Translations under genes and position numbers: made by a program | In this document: one piece after another, positions 24,735 through 32,275 of the stretch | Position numbering within the stretch: position 1 is the stretch's first letter | Layout of the letters: each line of letters starts with the position of its first letter | Assembly (NCBI RefSeq): GCF_019303495.1 | Contig: NZ_JAEVFI010000010.1 | Location: forward strand, 13,995 to 77,994 | Direction: 5' to 3' | DNA: 64,000 nucleotides | Source of the DNA: Streptomyces sp. JJ66 | GTDB lineage: Bacteria; Actinomycetota; Actinomycetes; Streptomycetales; Streptomycetaceae | Notes under the pieces: model-generated | Seen by the model: only the letters and a program-made list of their open reading frames with translations | Databases searched by the model: none | Told to the model about the DNA's origin: nothing

Positions 24735-25277
24735 ATGAGTCAGCCGATGAACGAACAGCCGCAGGAGAGTTCGCACGTCCTGGTGGTCGGCCCGGACGGA
24801 ATGGCCCTGGGCAAGCCCGGCGGCGACGGCGGCGAGGAGTCGCAGGAGACGCCGTTGACGGAGATGGTCGAGCAGCCCGCGAAGGTCATGCGCATCGGCA
24901 GCATGATCAAGCAGTTGCTCGAAGAGGTGAAGGCGGCCCCGCTGGACGAGGCGAGCCGCGCCCGGCTGAAGGAGATCCACCACAGCTCCGTCAAGGAGCT
25001 GGAGGACGGTCTGGCCCCCGAGCTGATCGAGGAGCTGGAGCGGATCTCGCTGCCCTTCACCGACGACGCCGTACCGAGCGAGGCGGAGCTGCGCATCGCG
25101 CAGGCCCAGCTCGTCGGCTGGCTGGAGGGGCTGTTCCACGGCATCCAGACGGCGCTGTTCGCGCAGCAGATGGCGGCGCGGGCGCAGTTGGAGCAGATGC
25201 GCCGCGCCCTGCCGCCCGGCTCCCTGCCGGAGGACCCCGGCCCGGGCCAGGCGGGCCGCAGCGGCCCCTACCTGTGA
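24735..25277 (+). CDS. bpa: Bacterial proteasome activator family protein (Bpa/PafE, DUF2587)
   Basis: The 180-residue helical protein matches the actinobacterial Bpa/PafE family, which forms a dodecameric ring and opens the 20S proteasome gate without ATP. Family hallmarks are EMVEQPAKVMRIGSMIKQLLEEV, HHSSVKELEDGLAPELIEELERISLPF and QLVGWLEGLFHGIQTALFAQQMAARAQLEQMRRALPPG. The chain ends GPYL, where the mycobacterial protein ends GQYL; this C-terminal motif docks into the proteasome. The ATG at 24735 is preferred because GGGGG lies just upstream. The 20S proteasome genes are not in the window. Confidence 0.9.
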   Translation: MSQPMNEQPQESSHVLVVGPDGMALGKPGGDGGEESQETPLTEMVEQPAKVMRIGSMIKQLLEEVKAAPLDEASRARLKEIHHSSVKELEDGLAPELIEELERISLPFTDDAVPSEAELRIAQAQLVGWLEGLFHGIQTALFAQQMAARAQLEQMRRALPPGSLPEDPGPGQAGRSGPYL

Positions 25278-25344
25278 CCGCCTGCCCTGCGTAACCGCCG
25301 GTATCCCTGACCCGTGAAGCCCCAGGAAACCCTGTGCGGGGGCG

Positions 25345-26019
25345 TCAGCCCCGGCGCAGGCGGAGGGCGATGAACGCCAGGCCCAGTCCGAGCGAGGTGA
25401 GACCGGCGCCGAGGGAGAGCACGGGCAGGACGGGCCCGGTCGGGGCGTCGGCCGCCACCGGCTGCTCGGCCCGGGGCTCGGTCTGATCGGCGTACTCGGC
25501 GTAGAGGTCGTAGGAGCCGAAGGTCTCTGGCGGTCCGCCCGGCAGCGGCACCCAGCGGTGCGCGTCCCCCTGCCGCTCCGGTGCGTCCCGGGGCGCGAGG
25601 GGTTCCTGCGCGGCGGCCTGCTCCTGCCCGGTGGGCGTCGGGGACGGGGAGGGGGAGGCGCTCGGCGAAGGGGTGCCGACCGGGGACGGCGAAGCCGGTT
25701 CCGCGGACGGCGAGGGGACCGACGGCGTCGGTACTGGCCACTTTCCGCGAGGCGGCGGCGGGCCGTCGGGACCCGGTGTGGGCCAGAACGGGAAGTCCTC
25801 GATGGGGTACCAGCCCGGCGGCCGGTCCGGCTCGCCAAGGGAGGGGCCGGGGCTCACCCGGGGCTCGGTCTCGGGGCGCGCCTCGGCAAGCCCGCCAAAG
25901 TGCCCGCCGGGGCTCGCACCTGGGTGGGCCGAGGACCCCGCGGCCACGGCCGGAGCCGACGGCACCAAGACGACGGCGCTGACGAGCAGGCCCACGACGC
26001 CCGCACCACGTGCCTTCAC
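25345..26019 (-). CDS. Secreted Pro/Ser-rich protein with C-terminal membrane anchor
   Basis: The 224-residue protein starts with a signal peptide (cleavage near AVAA at about 27) and continues as a proline- and serine-rich chain with a PSPSASPSPSPTPTG stretch. It ends with a hydrophobic helix (LSLGAGLTSLGLGLAFIA) and an RLRRG tail. That layout suits a cell-surface stalk held in the membrane. No LPxTG motif or enzyme domain is visible. Function is unknown. It converges on the proteasome activator gene. Confidence 0.7.
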   Translation of the reverse strand: MKARGAGVVGLLVSAVVLVPSAPAVAAGSSAHPGASPGGHFGGLAEARPETEPRVSPGPSLGEPDRPPGWYPIEDFPFWPTPGPDGPPPPRGKWPVPTPSVPSPSAEPASPSPVGTPSPSASPSPSPTPTGQEQAAAQEPLAPRDAPERQGDAHRWVPLPGGPPETFGSYDLYAEYADQTEPRAEQPVAADAPTGPVLPVLSLGAGLTSLGLGLAFIALRLRRG

Positions 26020-26288
26020 CGCGTCACCCTCCTCTCGCCCCTCGCCGCGCGTCCGAACCGTTCTTCACCGTGCTGTGACGTTCTCCTTCGATCAGTGACC
26101 AGGGTCACACGAGTGGCCCTGCCCGGCATCTCGTGCCCAAGCTCGCACGCGGCGTGACCATCGCCGTCGCGGCGCACGCAGCCGTCGCAACGCACGCGCA
26201 GCCGTCGCAGCGCGGGCAAGCTCGCCGCGCACGGCGACGTCGCGTACCGAAGGCGTCGTCGCGGCCGAAGGCGTCCGCGCGTGGAAGG

Positions 26289-27266
26289 TCATCGTTTCAG
26301 CACGACCTTCCCGACGTGTCCGCTCTCCTCCAGCACCCGGTGCGCCTCGGCGGCGTCCCGCAGCGGCAGCGTCCTGTCGATCACGGGACGCACGCGCCCG
26401 CTGCCGATCAGCGGCCACACGTGCTCGCGTACGGCCGCCACGATCGCCGACTTCTCCGCCACCGGGCGCCCGCGCAGCGACGTCGCCGCGATGGCACCGC
26501 GCTTGGCGAGCAGCGCGCCGAGGTGGAGTTCACCCTTGACACCGCCCTGCAGGCCGATGACGACGATGCGCCCGTTCACCGCGAGCGCCTTGACGTTCCG
26601 TTCCAGATACTTGGCGCCCACGATGTCCAGGATCACGTCGGCACCGGCGCCGTCCGTCGCGGACTTCAGCTCGGCGACGAAGTCCTGCTCCCGGTAGTTG
26701 ATGAGAATATCAGCGCCCAATTCCCGGCAGCGCTCCAGTTTGTCCGCGCTGCCCGCCGTCACCGCGACCTTCGCGCCCACCGCCTTGGCGAGCTGGACCG
26801 CCATGGTGCCGATGCCGCTGGCGCCACCGTGCACGAGCAGCGTCTCGCCGGGCCGCAGGTTGCACACCATGAACACGTTGGACCATACCGTGGCCGTCAC
26901 CTCGGGCAGCCCGGCCGCCGTCACCACGTCCACCCCGTCGGGCAGCGGCAGCACCTGACCGGCCGGAACGACGACGCGCTCGGCGTACCCGCCGCCGCTC
27001 AGCAGCGCGCACACCTCATCGCCCACGGCCCACCCGCTGACCCCCGGCCCCACGTCCGCGATCCGCCCGGAGCACTCCAGCCCCGGATAGGGTGACGCTC
27101 CCTCAGGCGGCGGGTAGTGGCCCTGACGCTGCAACAGATCCGCGCGGTTGACGGCGCTCGCCGCGACGTCGATCAGCACCTCGCCCTCGCCCGGTTCCGG
27201 GTCGGGCACCTCCGCCCACGTCAGCGCCTCCGGCCCACCGAACTCAGGAATCGTGATCGCGTGCAT
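26289..27266 (-). CDS. qor: NAD(P)H:quinone oxidoreductase (zinc-independent MDR family)
   Basis: A 325-residue medium-chain dehydrogenase/reductase. The GroES-like half contains NRADLLQRQGHYPPPEG, typical of the PIG3/quinone reductase branch. The Rossmann half has VHGGASGIGTMAVQLAKA for NAD(P)H and HLGALLAKRGAIAATSLRGRP near the end. Structural-zinc cysteines are absent, as in the quinone-reductase subfamily. Start ATG at 27264-27266. The 269-nt gap downstream (26020-26288) contains short GCAGCCGTCGCA-like repeats and no gene. Confidence 0.9.
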   Translation of the reverse strand: MHAITIPEFGGPEALTWAEVPDPEPGEGEVLIDVAASAVNRADLLQRQGHYPPPEGASPYPGLECSGRIADVGPGVSGWAVGDEVCALLSGGGYAERVVVPAGQVLPLPDGVDVVTAAGLPEVTATVWSNVFMVCNLRPGETLLVHGGASGIGTMAVQLAKAVGAKVAVTAGSADKLERCRELGADILINYREQDFVAELKSATDGAGADVILDIVGAKYLERNVKALAVNGRIVVIGLQGGVKGELHLGALLAKRGAIAATSLRGRPVAEKSAIVAAVREHVWPLIGSGRVRPVIDRTLPLRDAAEAHRVLEESGHVGKVVLKR

Positions 27267-27471
27267 ATGCGGACGCTACCCCTTCCCGTTGGCCGCCCGG
27301 TGACGTCGGCGTATCCCCACGCGGGCGCTTGTCCTACGCGTGCCCCGGCTGGCCCCCCACATGCCCCCGAACCCCATAACGTCCCGGCCACACGGGTGTA
27401 ACGGGCGGGCGGAGATCACCCCCGCCCACGCGCCCTGGGGACAACGCACGGGCGGAGCGGTTCCGGGGTGC

Positions 27472-27636
27472 TCAGACCGGCCAGGAGGCGGCCGGGTCGT
27501 CCAGCCAGGCGGTCTGCCCTTCCGCTGTCACGGTGAGGCCGAACCGCTGCGGCTCTGGCTTGCCCTGGGCGGCCCACCACGCGTAGGCGGACTCGGCTTC
27601 CAGATCACTCAGCATCCGGAAGACAACACTCGGCAT
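27472..27636 (-). CDS. Small hypothetical protein
   Basis: A short frame, 54 residues from the ATG at 27634-27636, with good GC-rich third positions and a Trp-rich sequence (AYAWWAAQG, LTVTAEGQTAWLDDPAASW). No family is recognised. The start is uncertain (other options at 27657 and 27615) and no good ribosome binding site is seen. It diverges from the XRE remnant at 27808. Confidence 0.4.
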   Translation of the reverse strand: MPSVVFRMLSDLEAESAYAWWAAQGKPEPQRFGLTVTAEGQTAWLDDPAASWPV

Positions 27637-27807
27637 GGACGCGGAAGACGTAGACACCTTGCCTGGGTCCCGCCCGGTGTGCTTGCCGTCGTCGTTCCTT
27701 CGTCTGTGTGCTCTGCGTGGCTACCTGCTTACACAGTCGCTGAAACGCGTACTCTGAAAAGAGCTCTGGGCTTTCCAACGACCATGGAAACGGGAGGAGT
27801 TGAACGC

Positions 27808-27989
27808 ATGAGCGAAAGGGCTGAGCAGCAAAAGGTACCTGCGAACGCTGCCGCGTACTTCGGGGGAGAGGTGAGAGCGCTTCGGGATGCACTGGCGGCG
27901 CTCTCCGAAGAGGTATCGCTTACGGGCTTCGGCCGAGTCTGAGGCCCGGTCACTGCGCCTCATCCACTCAATCATGGAGGAACACGCGA
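27808..27989 (+). pseudogene. Internally deleted XRE/DUF5753 regulator (partner of DUF397)
   Basis: An ATG at 27808 behind GGGAGGAG opens a 44-residue frame. Its first 27 residues (SERAEQQKVPANAAAYFGG, EVRALRD) are those of streptomycete helix-turn-helix regulators that precede DUF397 genes. It then ends abruptly at TGA (27940-27942). In a second frame, 27930-27989 encodes SEARSLRLIHSIMEEHANEQ, which resembles the C-terminus of the same family. It runs into the start of the DUF397 gene as intact pairs usually do. About 200 codons between the two ends are missing, and the junction is out of frame. Confidence 0.65.
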
Positions 27990-28202
27990 ATGAGCAGCAC
28001 GCCGGACCCGCGTGACATGCGCTGGGTCAGTAGCACGTACAGCGACGCTCAGGGGGGCCAGTGCATCGAGTGGGCTCCCGGGCACGCGGTGGCCACGGGT
28101 GAGTTTCTGGTCCGGGACAGCAAGGACCCGCACGGCCCGAACCTGAGCCTGACAGCCGAAGGATTCGCGGGGCTGGTGGCGTTCGCCAAGTCGCACGGCT
28201 GA
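27990..28202 (+). CDS. DUF397 domain protein
   Basis: The 70-residue protein matches DUF397 over its whole length: WVSSTYSDAQGGQCIEWAPG, then FLVRDSKDPHGPNLSLTAEGFAGL. DUF397 proteins normally accompany an XRE regulator and have been linked to anti-regulator or developmental-control roles. Here the partner gene is deleted, leaving this gene intact. The ATG at 27990 follows GGAGG at 8 nt. A terminator hairpin lies 19 nt after the stop. Confidence 0.9.
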   Translation: MSSTPDPRDMRWVSSTYSDAQGGQCIEWAPGHAVATGEFLVRDSKDPHGPNLSLTAEGFAGLVAFAKSHG

Positions 28203-28221
28203 CCGCCCGGCAATCACCTGG

Positions 28222-28258
28222 AGCCCCGCCACTCCGTAGGGAGTGACGGGGCTCTTTG
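28222..28258 (+). terminator. Terminator after DUF397 gene
   Basis: GAGCCCCG-C-CACTCC and GGAGTG-A-CGGGGCTC pair over 14 bp with one mismatch and a 4-nt loop, followed by TTT. Confidence 0.8.
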
Positions 28259-28438
28259 CTGGTCAGGTGGTGGACGGGTGCGTAGGCCAGGTGCGTCCCA
28301 CGACGCGTGCGGCCCGGTGTCCGCACCGGCAAACCAGACAGGCCGTGCCCGTCATGCTTCTCTGCGAATGATCTTCGCGTCGTGGGGATGATCCCGATAA
28401 CCCCCTCTCTGTAATAGGCAATGTCTTACACTGAGGTC

Positions 28439-28711
28439 ATGAAGACGCCTCGTGCCGGGACCACCGAGAACATCTCTGTGTCCATGCCCACCGATCTGGT
28501 CAGCGAGCTCCGCTCCCGAACCGGTCGCCGTGGTCTGTCCAGCTACATCACCGAGGCCGTCCGGCACCAGCTCGCAATGGACGGGCTCGCCGAGATCGTC
28601 GCAGCCCACGAGGAGGAGCACGGCGCGCTCACGGAGCAGGAGGTCGAAGCCGCTCGTCGCGAACTGTTCGGAGACGAGAACGCCGGAAATGTCGAGCGGG
28701 GCGCTGCGTGA
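28439..28711 (+). CDS. vapB: Antitoxin, VapB-like
   Basis: A 90-residue protein with a ribbon-helix-helix-like segment (ENISVSMPTDLVSELRSRT, SSYITEAVRHQLA) and an acidic C-terminal half that would wrap the toxin. The ATG at 28439 lies 2 nt after GAGG; an in-frame ATG at 28421 is an alternative. Its TGA overlaps the GTG start of the PIN toxin gene by four bases (GTGA), as is typical of toxin-antitoxin operons. It probably represses its own promoter; the preceding 180 nt hold no gene. Confidence 0.85.
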   Translation: MKTPRAGTTENISVSMPTDLVSELRSRTGRRGLSSYITEAVRHQLAMDGLAEIVAAHEEEHGALTEQEVEAARRELFGDENAGNVERGAA

Positions 28712-29115
28712 AGGAGCAGTCGGCCCGCTCGCTGGTGCTGGACTCCGAGGCGCTCTCGCTACTCCTGCGCAACGGGCGCGGCATGGCGGCTCGCATCGAG
28801 GCATCCCGGCAGGCCGGGGTGCCCGTCCTGGTGTCTGCGCTGACCATCGTGGAAGCCGTTTACGAGAAGACCGACCTGGCGCGCTTGAAATGGATGCTCT
28901 CCCGACTGCGGGTGGAACCGGTCAGTCACGAGGACTCGCTGACCGCAGTGGCGCTGCTTCGGGACGCTGGCGGGCTGCACGGGCACAAGTACGCGATCGA
29001 CGCCCTCGTTGCCGCACTCGCGCTACGAGCCCCAGCCCCCGTGATCGTCTTGACCTCCGACCGCGACGACTGGTCGAAGCTCTGCGGCAGCCGCGTGATC
29101 ATCAGAGAGGTATGA
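28708..29115 (+). CDS. vapC: PIN-domain ribonuclease toxin, VapC-like
   Basis: The 135-residue protein has the PIN acidic residues in order: Asp in LVLDSEALS, Glu in TIVEAVYE, Asp in KYAIDALVAA and Asp in LTSDRDDWSKL. PIN toxins are Mg-dependent RNases. The start is GTG, overlapping the antitoxin stop. All catalytic residues appear intact, so the pair may be active. Confidence 0.88.
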   Translation: MKEQSARSLVLDSEALSLLLRNGRGMAARIEASRQAGVPVLVSALTIVEAVYEKTDLARLKWMLSRLRVEPVSHEDSLTAVALLRDAGGLHGHKYAIDALVAALALRAPAPVIVLTSDRDDWSKLCGSRVIIREV

Positions 29116-29497
29116 AGGCCACGCACTACTGGCTGTGCCAGACGAGTTCTTCCGAACATATTCCGTGGGCATAGCCGGTCGGTGAGCGGCTGACCGCCTG
29201 GCCTGTCTGGAGGTTGTGCCAGATCGCGCCGTGCGGGTCCCCCCACGCCCCTGGGCAACCGGGCGGCGGGCGCGGTGCTGGCCGGCTCGGGGCCATCGTA
29301 ACGGCGTCGGGCGCCACGGCGGAAGCGCGCTTCAGCTCCGCGGCGCGTCCCGCATGCCGCGCCAGCCGGAATGGGCACGGACGGCGCAGGGGTGAACCTT
29401 ACGTGGCATCAACTGAGCCTGCCGCAAGGGTTCCCAGCGCGGTTACCTGCAAGTACAACCTCCGGTAACCGTGACGTCTGCGTGAGCGGAGAACCCC
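29116..29497. other. Intergenic region upstream of the SGNH hydrolase gene
   Basis: No supported gene. GGTTACC (29441-29447) and GGTAACC (29464-29470) form an inverted repeat with a 16-nt spacer, 27 nt before the start codon, and could be an operator. A minus-strand frame ending VWHSQ (29126-29317) has no recognised family. Confidence 0.4.
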
Positions 29498-31021
29498 ATG
29501 GCACGTGGCAGAGCAGGACGGGTGTGGGCGGTGGCGGCAGCCACGCTCGCGCTGTTGGTGACCGGCGCCCCCGCCACCGCGGCGGCCGCACCCCGTCAGG
29601 CAACACCCCAGCAAGCGCAACCAGCGCCGCTTCCAGCCGGGTTGGAGGAGATACGGGCGGCCGAAGCCGTCGAGCTGTACGGCGATCCGGCGATCCGGCC
29701 CATGGACGAACGCCGCACCTCGCTGATCTCACTCGGCGACAGCGAGATCAGCGGTGAGGGAGTCGGCACGTACGAACCCGGCACCGACGGCCCCGACAAC
29801 TGGTGCCACCGTTCGCCGGACGCGGCCATCCATCGCACGGGTATCGACGCGGACGTCACCTACAACGTCGCCTGCTCCGGGGCGTCCACCCGCAATGTCC
29901 GCATCGGCGGCACCCCGCAGTACGCGGACGAGCTGGTGCAGAGCGACAGCCTGGCGATCAAGGCGCGCAACACCCGGCTGGAGATGGTGTTGCTGGTCGT
30001 CGGCGCCAACGACGACCTCCAGTTCGGGCCGGTGATGACCGACTGCGTCGTGCGCTGGTTCACCTTCCAGGGACCGTGCGCGCCGAAGTACGACCCGGGA
30101 TGGCAGGACCGCATTGACGGCCTGGTGCCCAAGGTGAGCGCGACCGTCGGCGACCTGCGCACCGTCATGCGCGACGCGGGCTACGCCGACGCCGACTACG
30201 ACCTCGTGGTGATGAGCTACCCGAGCCCCATCGGCCCCGACATCTACGACAACCCCCGCTACCCCGGCAAGCTCCCCGGCGGCTGCACCGGCTACACCTC
30301 CGACTCCCGCTGGGGCCGCGACTCGGCCGTGCCGCGCTTCCAGGAGGGCATCCGCAGCGCGGCGCTCCAGTCCGGCGCCACCTATCTCGACGCGTCCCGC
30401 CTCTTCCACGGCCACGAGGTGTGCATGGAGTCGCCGTTCGCGCGCGGCCTCTACGTTGACGTCACCAACCCGTTCCCGCCCGACGCCAATTCCGTGCGGC
30501 AGTCCTTCCACCCCAACTACCGTGGCCACGGAGCCTTCGCGTCCTGCCTGACCCAGCTGGCCGCGTCCGGTCTGCGCCAGGCGTCCTGCGCCGACTTCGA
30601 CGGCGCAGGCGAGCCTCGCCTTCACCCCGGCGCGTGGGACGACGCGTTCGTCCCGCTGCGTGGCGCCGCCACCGGCACCTGCCTGGACGCCGACGGCAAC
30701 GCGAGCGCCAACGGCACGGCGGTGCGCGGCTGGGACTGCCACGGCGGGCGCAACCAGGACTGGTGGCACGACGCGGACAGCGGCCACGTCTACACCGAGC
30801 TGACGCACGACCGCTGCTGGGACGTGCCCGGCGGGCGGTACGAGCCGGGCACCGGCCTCGCGCTGTGGAACTGTCACACCGGGGAGAACCAGCGCTTCGT
30901 CCGCGCGGAGGGCACCCTGCGTCCCGCCGCCGCACGGCAGTTGTGCGTCACCCTCGGCTCGGCGACCGGGCGCGCCCGGCTCCAGCCCTGCGACGGCTCC
31001 GCGGCCCAGCGCTTCAGCTGA
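29498..31021 (+). CDS. Secreted SGNH hydrolase with C-terminal ricin-type lectin domain
   Basis: This 507-residue exported esterase/lipase-like protein starts with a signal peptide (cleavage near ATAAAA, about residue 31). The SGNH blocks are SLGDSEISGEG (nucleophile Ser, block I), VVGANDDLQF (block III) and SFHPNYRGHGAF (block V with Asp/His). Residues from about 385 form a beta-trefoil with three QxW-like repeats (NQDWW, NQRF, AQRF) that would bind polysaccharide. The substrate could be a plant or cell-wall ester. The ATG at 29498 follows GGAGAA. A hairpin at 31050-31082 ends the unit. Confidence 0.9.
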   Translation: MARGRAGRVWAVAAATLALLVTGAPATAAAAPRQATPQQAQPAPLPAGLEEIRAAEAVELYGDPAIRPMDERRTSLISLGDSEISGEGVGTYEPGTDGPDNWCHRSPDAAIHRTGIDADVTYNVACSGASTRNVRIGGTPQYADELVQSDSLAIKARNTRLEMVLLVVGANDDLQFGPVMTDCVVRWFTFQGPCAPKYDPGWQDRIDGLVPKVSATVGDLRTVMRDAGYADADYDLVVMSYPSPIGPDIYDNPRYPGKLPGGCTGYTSDSRWGRDSAVPRFQEGIRSAALQSGATYLDASRLFHGHEVCMESPFARGLYVDVTNPFPPDANSVRQSFHPNYRGHGAFASCLTQLAASGLRQASCADFDGAGEPRLHPGAWDDAFVPLRGAATGTCLDADGNASANGTAVRGWDCHGGRNQDWWHDADSGHVYTELTHDRCWDVPGGRYEPGTGLALWNCHTGENQRFVRAEGTLRPAAARQLCVTLGSATGRARLQPCDGSAAQRFS

Positions 31022-31049
31022 CCCGCGGCACCCGAACGGGCGGGCACCT

Positions 31050-31082
31050 GGACCGGCCGCCCCGGCACCACGCGGCCGGTCC
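31050..31082 (+). terminator. Terminator after SGNH hydrolase gene
   Basis: GGACCGGCCGC (31050-31060) pairs exactly with GCGGCCGGTCC (31072-31082). Downstream to 31168, CTCTGCCCGTCTGC-like units repeat imperfectly. Confidence 0.7.
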
Positions 31083-31168
31083 GACTTTCCCGTCTGCCCG
31101 TCTGCCGCTGTGCCCGGTTGTCGCTCTGCTGTCGCTCTGCCCGTCTGCCGCTCTGCCCGGCTGTCGGC

Positions 31169-32074
31169 CTACAGCGTGCCGAGCTTGATCAGGAACAGCA
31201 GAGCCACGAGCTGGATGGAGCTGGCGCCCAGCGCGCGCGGCCACGGCAGGTCGTGCGAGCGGCTGACCATCGAGGCGAACAGGGCACCCGCCGCCACCCA
31301 GGTGATCCAGCCGAGCACCTGCACGAAGGGGGCGTCACCGCCGAGGAAGAAGGCGAACAGCAGCCGGGGCGCGTCGGTGACGGAGGAGATCAGCATCGCC
31401 AGGCCGACCGTGGGCGCCCACGCGCCCACGCCGCCGAACTGGCGGGCCAGCGCGTGCGTCACCGAACCGAGGATCAGCCCGGACAGCACCACCGCGACGC
31501 CCGTCATCAGCACGAACGGCACGGCGGTGGACAGCGTGGAGTTCAGCACCTCCTCGCGCGGCTTGTCCAGGCCGAACACGGCCAGCAGGCCGTACAGGAA
31601 GGTGACGAGGACCGCCGGGCCCCACACGGTGTGGTCGCGCATCTGCCAGAACGTGGCGTTCGGCCGCAGCACGATGCCGCTCAGCAGCTGCTTCCACGGC
31701 AGCCGTGGCCCGCTGGGCGGCGCGCCCTGCCGCCCGGCGGCATACGTCGAACCGTCGCCGTAGTCCACGCCCTGGTGGACGCCGTCGGGGCCGCCGAGGG
31801 TGAACTGGCGGGTGTGCCCCGGCTGGTTGGCATACGGGTCTTGCGGCGGGGCGCCCAGGTACTCCGGTTCGCCGTGCGCGTCCGGGCCGCCGCCCTGTCC
31901 CCACGTCACCTGCTGTTGCCCGTACGGCGCCTGCTGGGGCTGCGCGGGCTGGCCGTACGGCGGGTGCTGTCCGTACGGCGGGTGTCCCTGCGGGGAGCCC
32001 GGTGGGGCGGGCGGGTGCTGCCCCTGCTGTGCGTTCTGCGGGTGCCGGCCGCGTCCGATCCTGAATCCAGCCAC
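31169..32074 (-). CDS. Yip1-family multi-pass membrane protein
   Basis: A 301-residue protein with a Pro/Gln/Gly-rich cytoplasmic N-terminus (repeated YGQ and PPYG units) and, from about residue 130, a five-helix membrane domain of the Yip1/YIF1 type (TFWQMRDHTVWGPAVLVTFLYGL start). The role in actinobacteria is not known. The start is the GTG at 32072-32074, because homologues begin MAGFRIGRGR. No ribosome binding site precedes it, but TACGTT lies about 8 nt upstream, so leaderless transcription is possible. A strong terminator separates it from the upstream EtfD-like gene. Confidence 0.82.
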   Translation of the reverse strand: MAGFRIGRGRHPQNAQQGQHPPAPPGSPQGHPPYGQHPPYGQPAQPQQAPYGQQQVTWGQGGGPDAHGEPEYLGAPPQDPYANQPGHTRQFTLGGPDGVHQGVDYGDGSTYAAGRQGAPPSGPRLPWKQLLSGIVLRPNATFWQMRDHTVWGPAVLVTFLYGLLAVFGLDKPREEVLNSTLSTAVPFVLMTGVAVVLSGLILGSVTHALARQFGGVGAWAPTVGLAMLISSVTDAPRLLFAFFLGGDAPFVQVLGWITWVAAGALFASMVSRSHDLPWPRALGASSIQLVALLFLIKLGTL

Positions 32075-32194
32075 GTAGGCGAACGTACCGCGTTCTTTGG
32101 AGCGGCGCGGCGCTGGAGCGGGGCTGCGGCCCGCTTGTGGCCGGTTCGGTACAACCCGTAGGTGACGTGCCCTACGGGTCGGACGCCCGGGTAA

Positions 32195-32232
32195 CGCCGG
32201 ACGGGCTGACGGAATCATCAGCCCGTCCGGCG
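32195..32232 (-). terminator. Terminator after the EtfD-like gene
   Basis: CGCCGGACGGGCTGA (32195-32209) and its exact complement (32218-32232) form a 15-bp stem with an 8-nt loop, 43 nt beyond the stop codon. Confidence 0.8.
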
Positions 32233-32275
32233 TGGACGGCGGTCCCGGGGCGGCCGTGGCCCTCGTGGCGCGGCG

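Noticed and set aside
29126..29317. Minus-strand 63-codon frame ending VWHSQ
   Set aside because: No ribosome binding site or family match; weak coding character in its first half.
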